Position numbers and translations under genes: made by a program
Assembly (NCBI GenBank): GCA_010206225.2
Contig: VIQU02000018.1
Location: forward strand, 1 to 64,000
DNA length: 64,000 nucleotides
Source: Lachnospiraceae bacterium MD308
Lineage (GTDB): Bacteria > Bacillota > Clostridia > Lachnospirales > Lachnospiraceae
Direction of reading: 5' to 3'
Part shown: positions 24,892 to 33,500 of the stretch, one piece after another
How positions within the stretch are numbered: the first letter of the stretch is position 1
How the letters are laid out: every line of letters starts with the position of its first letter
Notes under the pieces: generated by a model
What the model saw: only the letters and a program-made list of their open reading frames with translations
Database searches by the model: none
Told to the model about the DNA's origin: nothing

Positions 24892-25632
24892 TTATATTTC
24901 CTCCCATGCTCTGTTTAATTCAAACCATACATAATTAATAAATCCGTTCTCGCCGCATTCCGAACCATGAGATGTCCCATGGGGAGTAAATGATATGTCG
25001 CCTTCATTTACCGGAATCTTATTTCCTCCTGCCACATAGGTGAACTTGGAACCGTCAATCATAAAATACCACTGCTCCAGCGTCGGGTGTGTATGCTGCC
25101 CGATAAAATCAGGACCCGCCCCGATATTCCAGCCCATCGTATATCTCCCCAGATGCCTTCCGGCAACAATACTGTGGGAAACTACTTTAGAACCTGACTC
25201 CTGTGTGAATCTCTCCGTATATTCTATAGATTCCTTAAGCCTTACGAATCTTGGCAGGATATACTGGCAATTCTTCATCTGCCTGTGATCGATCTCTGTC
25301 ATAGGGCCGGTGATCCTGATAAAATTAAGATCTTTGTCGGCCGCTGTGACCGCTACCTTCTCTCTGTCAAAATCCGGTATAAACACCGCCTGATCATCAA
25401 TCGAATAAATTTTTTTATCACTCCTGACGATCCCGGATCTGCTTGTAAAAAAGAGAAGCTGCATCCGGTCTTCTTCTGCATATGTCTCTATTTCAATCGT
25501 ATTTCCCGACTTAAGACAACATTTGCAGATTCTGATACCCGGACAGGTGTCAGACAGTATCTCTGTCTCTGCATATCCGTCTGTGAAATCAAACTTCACA
25601 TCTTCCTTTTTGATAATTTTAATTTCCTGCAT
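24892..25632 (-). CDS. Bicupin protein (cupin 2), putative sugar-acid isomerase or epimerase
   Basis: 246 residues, two cupin folds. The second contains a full metal-ligand set: GQHTHPTLEQWYF (His, His, Glu) and FTPHGTSHGSE (His). The first cupin (ETYAEEDRMQLLFF) lacks clear ligands. Nearly every motif is repeated in cupin 1 (27277-28017), so the two are recent paralogs. The ribosome site GAAAGGAAG precedes the ATG. It is cytoplasmic, 17 bases downstream of the TIM-barrel gene. KduI- and KdgF-like cupins act on pectin-derived uronates, which makes a similar role attractive, but length and motifs do not match either closely. Confidence 0.75.
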   Translation of the reverse strand: MQEIKIIKKEDVKFDFTDGYAETEILSDTCPGIRICKCCLKSGNTIEIETYAEEDRMQLLFFTSRSGIVRSDKKIYSIDDQAVFIPDFDREKVAVTAADKDLNFIRITGPMTEIDHRQMKNCQYILPRFVRLKESIEYTERFTQESGSKVVSHSIVAGRHLGRYTMGWNIGAGPDFIGQHTHPTLEQWYFMIDGSKFTYVAGGNKIPVNEGDISFTPHGTSHGSECGENGFINYVWFELNRAWEEI

Positions 25633-25649
25633 CGTTACTTCCTTTCTCC

Positions 25650-26480
25650 TTATGTGAATTTTAATAATGCATCTATATTCCTTCTGTCTGCCGCCATGGG
25701 ATCTTCATAATATCTTCTTGCCGTAATCTCCAGTCCCAGAATTCCTTCATAGTGATACTCTTTTAAAATCTCAAGCCAGCTTTCGAGGTCACTTGTTCCA
25801 TCTCCCCATACCAAATGTCCATAAGGATTCCCATCTATAAAATGAGTATTGACAATATCTTTTCCAAAAGCTTCAAACCACTGCCTTGGCGTCTCGCCTG
25901 CAACCCCCATAGCTGTTGTATCAATCATGAGTTTAAGCGCCGGATGATTCACCTCTTCAAAAAGCTTTTTCGTATTTTCCAGATCGTAGGCCAACTGCGA
26001 TTCGGCCCTCCGAAGAGATTCCATCGTCAGAACAATTCCTTCTTTTTCTGCTGCTTGACATAATCTGACGATCATATCCTTTGAGCGCTTCCATGCCTCC
26101 TGCCTGTCCTCGTTCCAATAGCCCCAGCCGGAATTCATAGACATCATGCCCGCACCAAGCTCTGCCGCTGCCTTGATTCCGTTCACGTAATACTGATACA
26201 CTCTTTCTCTCTGAGATACTGGCTGCATCCCCATCTGATATCCATATGTACCGCTGGAAGCAGTAAAACACCCGATCTTCAGACCATGCCGGGAAGCTTT
26301 TCTTCGGATTTCCCTGCAGTTACTATAAGTCAGGTAATCCAGATAAAAATGAGGTGCGCCTCCCCACAAAGCAACCGTTTCGTAACCGCACATTTCCATG
26401 GAATCCATAAAATAATCCAGTGAATAGTTATAATAGTGGCAATTCATGCCTGCAATCTGTTCTTTTCTTAAAAGCCCCAT
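25650..26480 (-). CDS. Sugar phosphate isomerase/epimerase-like TIM barrel, FrlC-like
   Basis: 276 residues, AP-endonuclease-2/xylose-isomerase-like TIM barrel. The N-terminal GYETVALWGGAPHFY and the TASSGTYGYQMG segment followed by RERVYQYYVNGIKAAAELGA closely follow the layout of fructoselysine 3-epimerase FrlC. Metal ligands expected in this fold are present: Glu in LTMESLRRAE, Asp in LMIDTTAMGVAGE, His in VNTHFIDG and Glu in ILGLEIT. Enzymes of this type move carbonyl groups or epimerise next to them on keto sugars and sugar derivatives. Substrate unknown; the neighbours point to a uronate derivative. Confidence 0.8.
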   Translation of the reverse strand: MGLLRKEQIAGMNCHYYNYSLDYFMDSMEMCGYETVALWGGAPHFYLDYLTYSNCREIRRKASRHGLKIGCFTASSGTYGYQMGMQPVSQRERVYQYYVNGIKAAAELGAGMMSMNSGWGYWNEDRQEAWKRSKDMIVRLCQAAEKEGIVLTMESLRRAESQLAYDLENTKKLFEEVNHPALKLMIDTTAMGVAGETPRQWFEAFGKDIVNTHFIDGNPYGHLVWGDGTSDLESWLEILKEYHYEGILGLEITARRYYEDPMAADRRNIDALLKFT

Positions 26481-26489
26481 AATCCCATC

Positions 26490-27275
26490 TCACCTCTTTA
26501 CCCGTCTGAATAATGCCATGTCAAAATCCTGCGGTTTGTCCAGATAACGATCATCTATCGGTAAGAAAAGAAGCTTTCCCTCAAAAGTATCTGTTTTCTG
26601 TTCAGCCTGATAAGCCTTATAGCTCTCCAGATCCGCAAAACGTATTCCGCATATCTCACCCGGAAACGTATCCATCCACTGCGTGAGTGTCTCGCCCGCG
26701 GCTTTTATTCCGTCATAGTTTATGTTAAAAAGAAGATTTTCATCCTCAATAAGATCAGACAATTGCTTCGCCTCAGACAATCGGGAAAGAAAACCTTCAT
26801 AGTAAGGACTTTCAGTCTCCACAGCAATCACTACACCTTTTTCTCTGCCATATGCGCTGATCTTTTTCAGATTACTTACCACTCTCCCGAAAATCTCCTT
26901 CTGATCCCGATCCCGAAAGCCGCCTGTCACATTCGTGTTAAGCTGGCTTACCCCAATCCGGGCCGCATAATCAATGCAGTTTCGATATGCTTTCACACTT
27001 TTTTCATTCCATTCATCATCCATATAACAAAGTCCGTATCTGAATGACAATGTCTCCGGATGTACTGCGGCAATTTTTACAGCATACTTTTCTGACAGTT
27101 CTTTCACCTTGTCAAAGTCATCAATCACTGCATGATCAATAAAAATATGCGGAGTTCCAAGATAGAATTCTATCTGTCTGGCGCCTGCTTTTGCAGCATG
27201 TTCAAAAAAAAATTCCGTGTCATAATAAAAATAATGCACATTTGAGCATACGATTCTGTCTGTAATCTCCGCCAT
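26490..27275 (-). CDS. TIM-barrel epimerase-like paralog with degenerate metal site
   Basis: 261 residues, similar in layout to the TIM barrel at 25650-26480 (IEFYLGTPHIFID, AVHPETLSFRYGLCYM, then EKSVKAYRNCIDYAARIG). The Glu in AVETESPYYEG is kept, but the expected Asp is Asn (FNINYDGIKAAGE), the His is Arg (GIRFADL), and the C-terminus ends before the last Glu ligand. It may be a non-catalytic partner of the intact paralog or use another mechanism. It starts one base-step after cupin 1 and ends 9 bases before the paralog. Confidence 0.72.
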   Translation of the reverse strand: MAEITDRIVCSNVHYFYYDTEFFFEHAAKAGARQIEFYLGTPHIFIDHAVIDDFDKVKELSEKYAVKIAAVHPETLSFRYGLCYMDDEWNEKSVKAYRNCIDYAARIGVSQLNTNVTGGFRDRDQKEIFGRVVSNLKKISAYGREKGVVIAVETESPYYEGFLSRLSEAKQLSDLIEDENLLFNINYDGIKAAGETLTQWMDTFPGEICGIRFADLESYKAYQAEQKTDTFEGKLLFLPIDDRYLDKPQDFDMALFRRVKR

Positions 27276-27276
27276 C

Positions 27277-28017
27277 TCACACCTCGTCCCATGCCCGGTT
27301 CAGTTCAAACCAGACATAATTGATAAATCCATCCTCCTTACAGGTCGAGCCATGGGATGTCCCGTGAGGCGTAAAAGATACATCTCCTTCTTTTACTGCC
27401 ATAGATTTATCTCCAGCATCATAAGTGAAATCTGCTCCCCCAAGCATAAAATACCACTGTTCCAAAGACGGATGCGTATGCTGGCCGACAAAATCCGGCC
27501 CCTTTCCGATTACCCAGCCCATCGTATATCTCCCCAAATGCCTGCCCGCAATCACACTGTGCTGCTTTACCTTTGCGCCCGATTCTTGTGTAAATCTCTC
27601 CGTATATTGTATTGCTTCACTGAATTTAACAAACCTCGGAAGAACATACTGGCAATGATCCATCTGCCTTCGGTCCGTATCATTCATCGGTCCGGTAATA
27701 TGAATAAATTCCATATCCTCATCCCCCGCAGTAATTTTTAGCCTGTCGCGGTCAAAATCAGGAATGAACACGCTCTGCTCATCAATAACAAAAATTTTCT
27801 TACCTGCTTTTATCATTCCATTTCCAGATGTAAAAGTAAAAATCTGCATTCTGTCTTCAAAACTGTACGTCTCAAAATCCTTTGCAGCGCCTGCCTTCAA
27901 AGTACAAAGTTCAATCGATACCTCAGGGCAGGTTTCTTCCAAGATCCGAACGGTACAAAAGCCATCCGTGAACTCCTTTTTCAGGTTTTCGTTTTTAAAA
28001 ATAGATATGTTGCTCAT
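27277..28017 (-). CDS. Bicupin protein (cupin 1), first gene of the uronate operon
   Basis: Start at 28017 (246 residues) behind GGAGGAAG; a longer frame lacks this support. It is a close paralog of cupin 2, with the same second-cupin metal set (GQHTHPSLEQWYF and FTPHGTSHGST) and the same AGRHLGRYTMGW block. It heads the 15-gene minus-strand run to 11306, directly behind the promoter and palindrome at 28052-28106. Position one in the operon suggests that it acts early or is needed in quantity. Reaction unknown. Confidence 0.75.
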   Translation of the reverse strand: MSNISIFKNENLKKEFTDGFCTVRILEETCPEVSIELCTLKAGAAKDFETYSFEDRMQIFTFTSGNGMIKAGKKIFVIDEQSVFIPDFDRDRLKITAGDEDMEFIHITGPMNDTDRRQMDHCQYVLPRFVKFSEAIQYTERFTQESGAKVKQHSVIAGRHLGRYTMGWVIGKGPDFVGQHTHPSLEQWYFMLGGADFTYDAGDKSMAVKEGDVSFTPHGTSHGSTCKEDGFINYVWFELNRAWDEV

Positions 28018-28051
28018 TTTCTTCCTCCATGTTAATATACTATTAATATAT

Positions 28052-28106
28052 TTGTGATATATCACAAGCAGCCTACTACTTTATGCTAATATATACATAA
28101 AGTCAA
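28052..28106 (-). promoter_or_regulatory. Uronate-operon promoter with a perfect 16-bp palindromic operator
   Basis: On the minus strand TTGACT (28101-28106), 17 bp, TAAAGT (28078-28083). TTGTGATATATCACAA (28052-28067) is a perfect palindrome right at the predicted start of transcription. The divergent gntR gene has an extended -10 (TGCTAATAT, 28084-28092) in the same 110-bp gap. One repressor, most simply the adjacent GntR protein, could silence both directions. Confidence 0.7.
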
Positions 28107-28126
28107 CCAATTTAAGGAGATTTTCT

Positions 28127-28786
28127 ATGACACACAAAACCGGACTTTCCACCATTGCATATCAGCAAATCAAATCTCTGATTCTTGAAAACAAACTGCA
28201 GCCCGGCCAATTTGTAAATGAGTCCCAGCTTCAGGAAATATTAGGCTTAGGTCGGACGCCCGTACGCGAAGCTATTCTGCAGCTTGCAGAAAATGAACTG
28301 ATTACCGTCCATCCCCGCAAAGGTATTGAGATATCCAGAATATCTCCCAAATCTATTCACGACATTTTTGAAGTGCGCATTCTGATTGAACCCGAGATCC
28401 TCCGCGCTAACTTTAACAAATTAGACAAAGACCAGCTTATAAGCTTTCGGATTTCATTCCAAAAGGCTGCCGCCTCCGATAAGTTATCCCTGCCGGAATG
28501 CATCCGTCTGGCTGATCTGGACAATCAGTTTCACCTTGCCCTCGTATCCTCCATGGGAAACCAGTATGCCACACGGCTAATGAATACCTTTGTAGACAAA
28601 CTTACGATCATCCGTTCAACTGTCAGCATCCAATCCGACGGCCGCCTATCTGTCAGCAACAATGAACATATCGAAATCATTAATTCCATTCTTGCCGGTA
28701 ATATTGACGAAGCCTGCACGCAATTAAAAAGACATCTGACAATCTCCTATGGCGAAGCAGTTAAAACGCTTATGAGCACTTATTGA
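28127..28786 (+). CDS. GntR-family (FadR/FCD) transcriptional regulator
   Basis: 219 residues. The N-terminal winged helix (~6-75) reads AYQQIKSLILENKLQPGQFV, then LGRTPVREAILQLAENELI and HPRKGIEISRI; the C-terminal FCD helices follow (FEVRILIEPEIL, LDNQFHLALVSSMGN, NNEHIEIINSILAGNIDEA), with His and Asp in the positions that often hold a metal near the effector. FadR-group regulators commonly respond to sugar acids (UxuR, ExuR and GntR relatives). AAGGAG precedes the ATG. It is divergent from the operon it probably controls, and its stop lies 4 bases from the convergent lacI-like gene. Confidence 0.88.
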   Translation: MTHKTGLSTIAYQQIKSLILENKLQPGQFVNESQLQEILGLGRTPVREAILQLAENELITVHPRKGIEISRISPKSIHDIFEVRILIEPEILRANFNKLDKDQLISFRISFQKAAASDKLSLPECIRLADLDNQFHLALVSSMGNQYATRLMNTFVDKLTIIRSTVSIQSDGRLSVSNNEHIEIINSILAGNIDEACTQLKRHLTISYGEAVKTLMSTY

Positions 28787-28790
28787 CCGC

Positions 28791-29813
28791 TCATCTTTTT
28801 GTTGTTCCTCTCGGAATATAATCCGTTGACAAAACCGTCTTTTGCACTGCCTCCTGACCTTCCAGAAGACGCATAAGTGACGACACAGTATTAATGCACA
28901 GCAATTCACACTTATTATCAATGGACGAGAGCTCCGGACTGCTGCAAATAGACAGCACCGAATTATTACAACCGATAACCGCCAATTCTTCAGGTATTTT
29001 AATCCCTGTCTCCTTGGCAAACTTCATCGCGCCAATCGCTAATTCATCATCGCAGGCAAGAACACCGTCAAAAGCATGTCCTTCTTTGTAGTAAGAGATA
29101 AGCTGCCGCTTAATCTGCCCCATCTTTCCATTACACTGCAAAATTAATGATTCATCCAATTCTGCCTGACACTTCTTCAATGCATCGCAATATCCTTTGT
29201 ACTTTAAATTACGGCTGTATGATATCTCTCGATATAAAAATAAAATCTTCCTGCAGCCTTTCTCGTATAATTCCACCGCCGCATCATAGAAAGCACTGTA
29301 ATCATCCGATAAATTGCAATATATATTATCACTTTTTATATATCCATTCAGCAGCATAACCGGAATATGCCGCGAAACATCAATGATATACTGATTTTTT
29401 GACAGTGTGCTCTCAATATACTGAGAGCCTGCCAAAATCACCGCGTCCACCCGCCGTCCTTCCATAGCTTTCATACACCGTACTTTTGTCTTGTAATCAT
29501 CTCCTGTACAGTTCAAAATCGTGTTGAACCCATTCTGGCGTAAATTTTTTTCCAAAAAAGAAACCGCGTTAGCCAGATAAATATCCGCCACATCTGCACA
29601 TAGAATCCCAATCGTTCTCATCGAACCGCTTCCCAAACCTCTGGCATAGGCATTCGGCTCATATCCGCTCTCTTTGATGACTGCCAATACCCGTTCTCTT
29701 GTCTTTTGGCTTACTTTCGGACTGTCATTGAGAACTCTGGAAACTGTCGCAATCGAAACTCCCGCCTTTTTTGAAATATCGTATATAGTATGCTGCTTTT
29801 CTTTTTCATTCAT
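28791..29813 (-). CDS. LacI-family transcriptional regulator
   Basis: 340 residues. The HTH is at the N-terminus: IYDISKKAGVSIATVSRVLN, then YEPNAYARGL as the hinge helix. A periplasmic-binding-protein-like sensor domain follows (GILCADVADIYLANAVSFLE, VLACDDELAIGAMKFAKETG, PRGTTKR at the end). The ligand is probably a sugar or sugar acid. It converges on gntR with a 4-base gap, so no terminator separates them. Sites at 29818-29831 and 29946-29959 suggest autoregulation. It may control the uronate operon with GntR, but no copy of its site is seen near 28050. Confidence 0.9.
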   Translation of the reverse strand: MNEKEKQHTIYDISKKAGVSIATVSRVLNDSPKVSQKTRERVLAVIKESGYEPNAYARGLGSGSMRTIGILCADVADIYLANAVSFLEKNLRQNGFNTILNCTGDDYKTKVRCMKAMEGRRVDAVILAGSQYIESTLSKNQYIIDVSRHIPVMLLNGYIKSDNIYCNLSDDYSAFYDAAVELYEKGCRKILFLYREISYSRNLKYKGYCDALKKCQAELDESLILQCNGKMGQIKRQLISYYKEGHAFDGVLACDDELAIGAMKFAKETGIKIPEELAVIGCNNSVLSICSSPELSSIDNKCELLCINTVSSLMRLLEGQEAVQKTVLSTDYIPRGTTKR

Positions 29814-29817
29814 TTTG

Positions 29818-29871
29818 TGTAAACGCTTTCATATTTTTTACTACATTAACATATAGTTATTTATTTGTCAA
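29818..29871 (-). promoter_or_regulatory. Promoter and operator of the lacI-like gene
   Basis: Minus strand TTGACA (29866-29871), 17 bp, TAATGT (29843-29848) with an extended TGT in front. TGTAAACGCTTTCA (29818-29831) lies between the predicted start site and the ATG. It fits both LacI-type operators and the CcpA cre consensus (TGWNANCGNTNWCA), so autorepression or carbon catabolite repression are both possible. Confidence 0.68.
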
Positions 29872-29934
29872 GTTTTTTCTTATAATAGACTATAGTTTAA
29901 TCATAATTTGCAAAAATTATAATTTTTTTACAAG

Positions 29935-29959
29935 CATTCATTTTGTGTAAACGCTTACA
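29935..29959. repeat. Second operator copy, part of a 22-bp direct repeat
   Basis: A 22-base stretch at 29935-29956 repeats exactly the one at 29807-29828, which covers the lacI start codon and operator. The second copy contains TGTAAACGCTTACA (29946-29959), an almost perfect palindrome. Centre-to-centre distance is 128 bp, close to twelve helical turns, which would suit DNA looping. Confidence 0.62.
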
Positions 29960-29969
29960 TTTTATTCCA

Positions 29970-30013
29970 AAAAGTTCCTTCTGATATACACTTACATATC
30001 AGAAGGAACTTTT
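29970..30013. terminator. Perfect 18-bp hairpin in the gene-free region 29832-30288
   Basis: AAAAGTTCCTTCTGATAT and its exact complement enclose an 8-base loop, with A-run and T-run ends on both strands. No recognised gene ends here: lacI starts to the left and the DUF1294 gene has its own terminator. It could end an unannotated short transcript. I see no coding frame or known RNA in the rest of this ~460-base gap. Confidence 0.55.
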
Positions 30014-30232
30014 CATACAGCATATGCCAATGGCCATGTACTTAAAATGTCAGGCAGACTAATTTTTATGCCGCTTACAGCGGTATATTCTTTCTATTTT
30101 ATTCTATAATCATCCATCACAAACTCCTCTTTTTAATTAGCCCCGATGACAATACATCTCCATACCCATATATTTACCCAGCGCTTCTGACAATAATTCT
30201 CTCCTTTTATTGTCTTGTTGTGATAAGTATAG

Positions 30233-30267
30233 AAAAAGAGACCACCTTTTTAAAGACGTCTCTTTTT
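30233..30267 (-). terminator. Terminator of the addB-addA-DUF1294 operon
   Basis: AAAAAGAGAC and GTCTCTTTTT form a 10-bp stem with a 15-base loop, 22 bases after the DUF1294 stop. The minus-strand transcript ends in five T. Confidence 0.7.
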
Positions 30268-30288
30268 AGATAATACTATGGAATTTTT

Positions 30289-30570
30289 TTAGAAACAGTC
30301 AATTCTTAATGCCATAACAGCGCCTATACATTGTACTGTCAGTATCACTAATACTCCGACTTTAAACTTTGCTTTCCGCGTCTTATGCCGGAATACCTTC
30401 ATCCCTATCCATGCCCCCACACTCCCGCCGGCCAGCGCGAGCAAAAGAAGCGTCCTTTCCGGTATCCGCCATCCGCCCCGTCTTGCCTTATGCTTATCCC
30501 ATCCAAAAGCAGCATATGCGGCTAGATTAATCAAAATCAAATAGATAATTCCCGCCTTTTGAATACTCAT
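30289..30570 (-). CDS. DUF1294 small membrane protein
   Basis: 93 residues with three hydrophobic segments. The hallmark FGWDKHKARRGGWRIPERTLLLLALAGG lies at ~22-50 (quoted in part: WDKHKARRGGWRIPE), followed by GAWIGMKVFRHKTRKAKF. The function of the family is unknown; it sometimes occurs fused to cold-shock domains. It follows addA by 28 bases and probably shares its transcript. Confidence 0.85.
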   Translation of the reverse strand: MSIQKAGIIYLILINLAAYAAFGWDKHKARRGGWRIPERTLLLLALAGGSVGAWIGMKVFRHKTRKAKFKVGVLVILTVQCIGAVMALRIDCF

Positions 30571-30598
30571 ACTCTATCCTCCCACACATAAACACCTT

Positions 30599-33500
30599 TT
30601 ACAGTACGATCTCTTCCTTTAACGTAAAGGAATAGATGACCTTTTCCTTCACTCTCTTCCCCGTCATCTGCTCAAGCGCTTTGCTGTAATAGTCCAGCTG
30701 CGCATGGTACTTCTCTGTCAGTTCCTCTGCCTTTCTGACATGATCCGTCTTATAATCCAGCACTACCAGTCCGTCCGGTTCTTCAAAATACACATCGATA
30801 ATTCCCTGCACTAATATCTCTTCCCCTTCTTGCTCTTTGGGATAGATTTCTCTGGCGTCAACCCCCATCACAAAGGGCTGCTCTTTTTTAAGCTTTCCCC
30901 TGCGGGCGCACTCTCTCATACGTCTCCCCGACCGGCAGTCAAGAAATCCCATGATATCCTGCAGACTGATACATGCCGCCATCTCATCAGATACTTTTCC
31001 CTCTTCTTGAAAAATACGGATGTCTTCCGCTAGTATCTCCTCCGTATATTCCTTGCGAAAATCAAGAAGTTCCAGAATCCTGTGATACGCCGTACCTCTG
31101 GATGCCCCAGAAAGCTCCGACTCTTCCTGAAGAAATCTGGGAATTAGCGGCACTACTTCCGGCTCTTCATAAAGTACTTCGCCGTACATCTCTTCCTGTT
31201 CCCCATCTTCCATTGTCTCTAGAAAATGAATCCGTTTCTTTAACTCTGATACGGTAAATTTTAACTTCTGGGCACGGCTGTCTGTGTAAGTATACCGATA
31301 CCCGAACTGTTCCGACAACATCTTCCTCACATTTTCATCATAGATCTTGTCCGTATCCCACTGCTCCAATGCCGCTTTTGTGATTCTTCCGGCTGTCTCC
31401 TCTTCCACTTCTTCCCTCACGATATCTTCAAATGATAAAGTCTTTACTATGACCGGTGTCTCCGGTTTAAGACGCGTAAGCGCCGGAAGAATCCAGTCCC
31501 AGTAAGAAACCGCCTTGCTAAGTCTTCCAAAGCTTAATTCTTCTTTTTCCTGATCCTTCACCATCCCATAACTTTCAAACTTTTTTTCCAGATTCGATAT
31601 CGTCCCGGTAAGAATGAGCTTTTCCTTTGCACGTGTAAGGGCGACATAAAGCACGCGAAGCTCTTCTCCCAACGTATCAAGGGCTTCCTCCTTCTGAATG
31701 ACTTTTTTTACGATACTCGGACTTTTTGTCCGGTTCACAATATCTACAGCATCAAGCCCTACTCCCAGATCGACATGCAGCGCGGCGCTGCTCCTTGCAT
31801 CCTGCATATTAAAGCGTTTCCCAAGCCCCGCGACAAATACTACAGGAAATTCCAGACCCTTACTCTTATGGATCGTCATAACACGGACCGTATCGGACTG
31901 TTCATCCTCCAGTGCCGCCTCGCCGTAATCTACATCATATTTCTGAAGCTGATCAATGTAACGCACAAAATGGAACAGTCCTTTATAACTGGTGGACTCA
32001 AAAGCTTTTGCTTTTTCAAGAAGCATTTCCAGATTCGCCTTCCTCTGCTGGCCTCCCGGCATGGCAGACACAAACTCATCGTATCCGGTGCAGACAAAGA
32101 TATCTCTTAATAATTCCTGCATAGGAGTATAGGGAATCCGTTCACGCAGCTTTTCCATCTGCGCCATACACCTTTCAAGCTTATTTCTGACTGTCTCTTC
32201 TTTTCCCTCATTCCTGTAGCATTCCACTGCACGGTAAAAAGGCGTCTCCCGATACTCGCTTTTAACTGCCGCCAGTTCTTGTTCTGTCAAGCCGCAGAAA
32301 GGCGATGTAAGAACTGCCGTCAATGGAATATCCTGATATGCATTGTCAAGCACCCGCAGATAATCTAACAGCACACCGATTTCCTGCGTCTTAAAATACC
32401 CCTCTCTCGTTCCGGCATAGGCAGGGATTCCCTCCCGGTTCAAAACTTCTGTAAAAATATCCGCAAATCCTTTCACGCTCCGTGTAAGTATCACAATGTC
32501 CGAATACCGGACAGGACGAAGCTTTCCGCTTTCCTTATCCGTCACCTGATATTCCCGGAGCAGTTCCCGGATACGTCCCGCAATTGCCCGTGCTTCAAGT
32601 TCTCTCTCCGGTATATTCTCCCGTTCCCCCACTCCTTCCTGACCGCCGGGCTCTTTTGCCTCCTCATCCTTTATATCGCTGTCAATTACAAGAACTTCCG
32701 TCACAGGACTATTTCTTTTTGTCTCATCTGTCCCTTTTTCACAAGAGCCGCAGTCTTGGTAATCAGGGTAATCTGCTCCTACATACAGAGCCGCTCCATC
32801 ATCATAAGCAATTCCCCCCAAAGGCTTTGTCATAATCTGCCTGAAGATATAGTTGGCGCTGTCTAAGACCTCCCTCCGGCTTCGGAAATTCTTATGAAGA
32901 TCTATCCTCTGCTTATTACTGTCCTCAAGGCTGTAGCTATCGAACTTTTCCATAAAAAGCTGCGGTCTCGAAAGACGGAAGCGGTAGATACTCTGCTTCA
33001 CATCTCCTACCATGAAAATATTATATTTCCCCTCTGAGACCGTCGAAATACTCGTAAGAATCGCCTCTTGTATAAAATTACTGTCCTGATATTCATCAAT
33101 CATAATCTCAAGAAACTGCTGCCTGTATTCCCTTGCGGCAGCCGACGGGCAAACTTTGCCGTCATGGTATTCTGTCAGGATCCGGAGAGCGTACTGCTCC
33201 ATATCTGAAAAATCAATGATGTCCTTATCCCTTTTCTTTTCCTCGAACCTTTGTGCAAATTCTCTCACCAGTCCGGCAAGGACTTCTATCTGAGGTCTGC
33301 ACAGGCGAAGATCAAAAAGCAGTCCTTCCGTATCCTGATAAAAATACTGGCAGACAATGTCTTTCACCAGAGCCTTTACTTCTTCCCGGATTGCCTTAAC
33401 TTTTGAAATCTTTTCCTCCGACACAGTCTTGTCTCTGTTCGCGGCAAGCCGCGCCCACGCAATTTTCCCCTGTGCCTTTCCCCGGATTTTTTCTGAAAGT

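Noticed and set aside
28052-28067. CRP-type site (TGTGA...TCACA) in the gntR-operon gap
   Set aside because: The halves are separated by 4 bases rather than 6 and CRP-cAMP control is not typical of Clostridia; a GntR operator is simpler.
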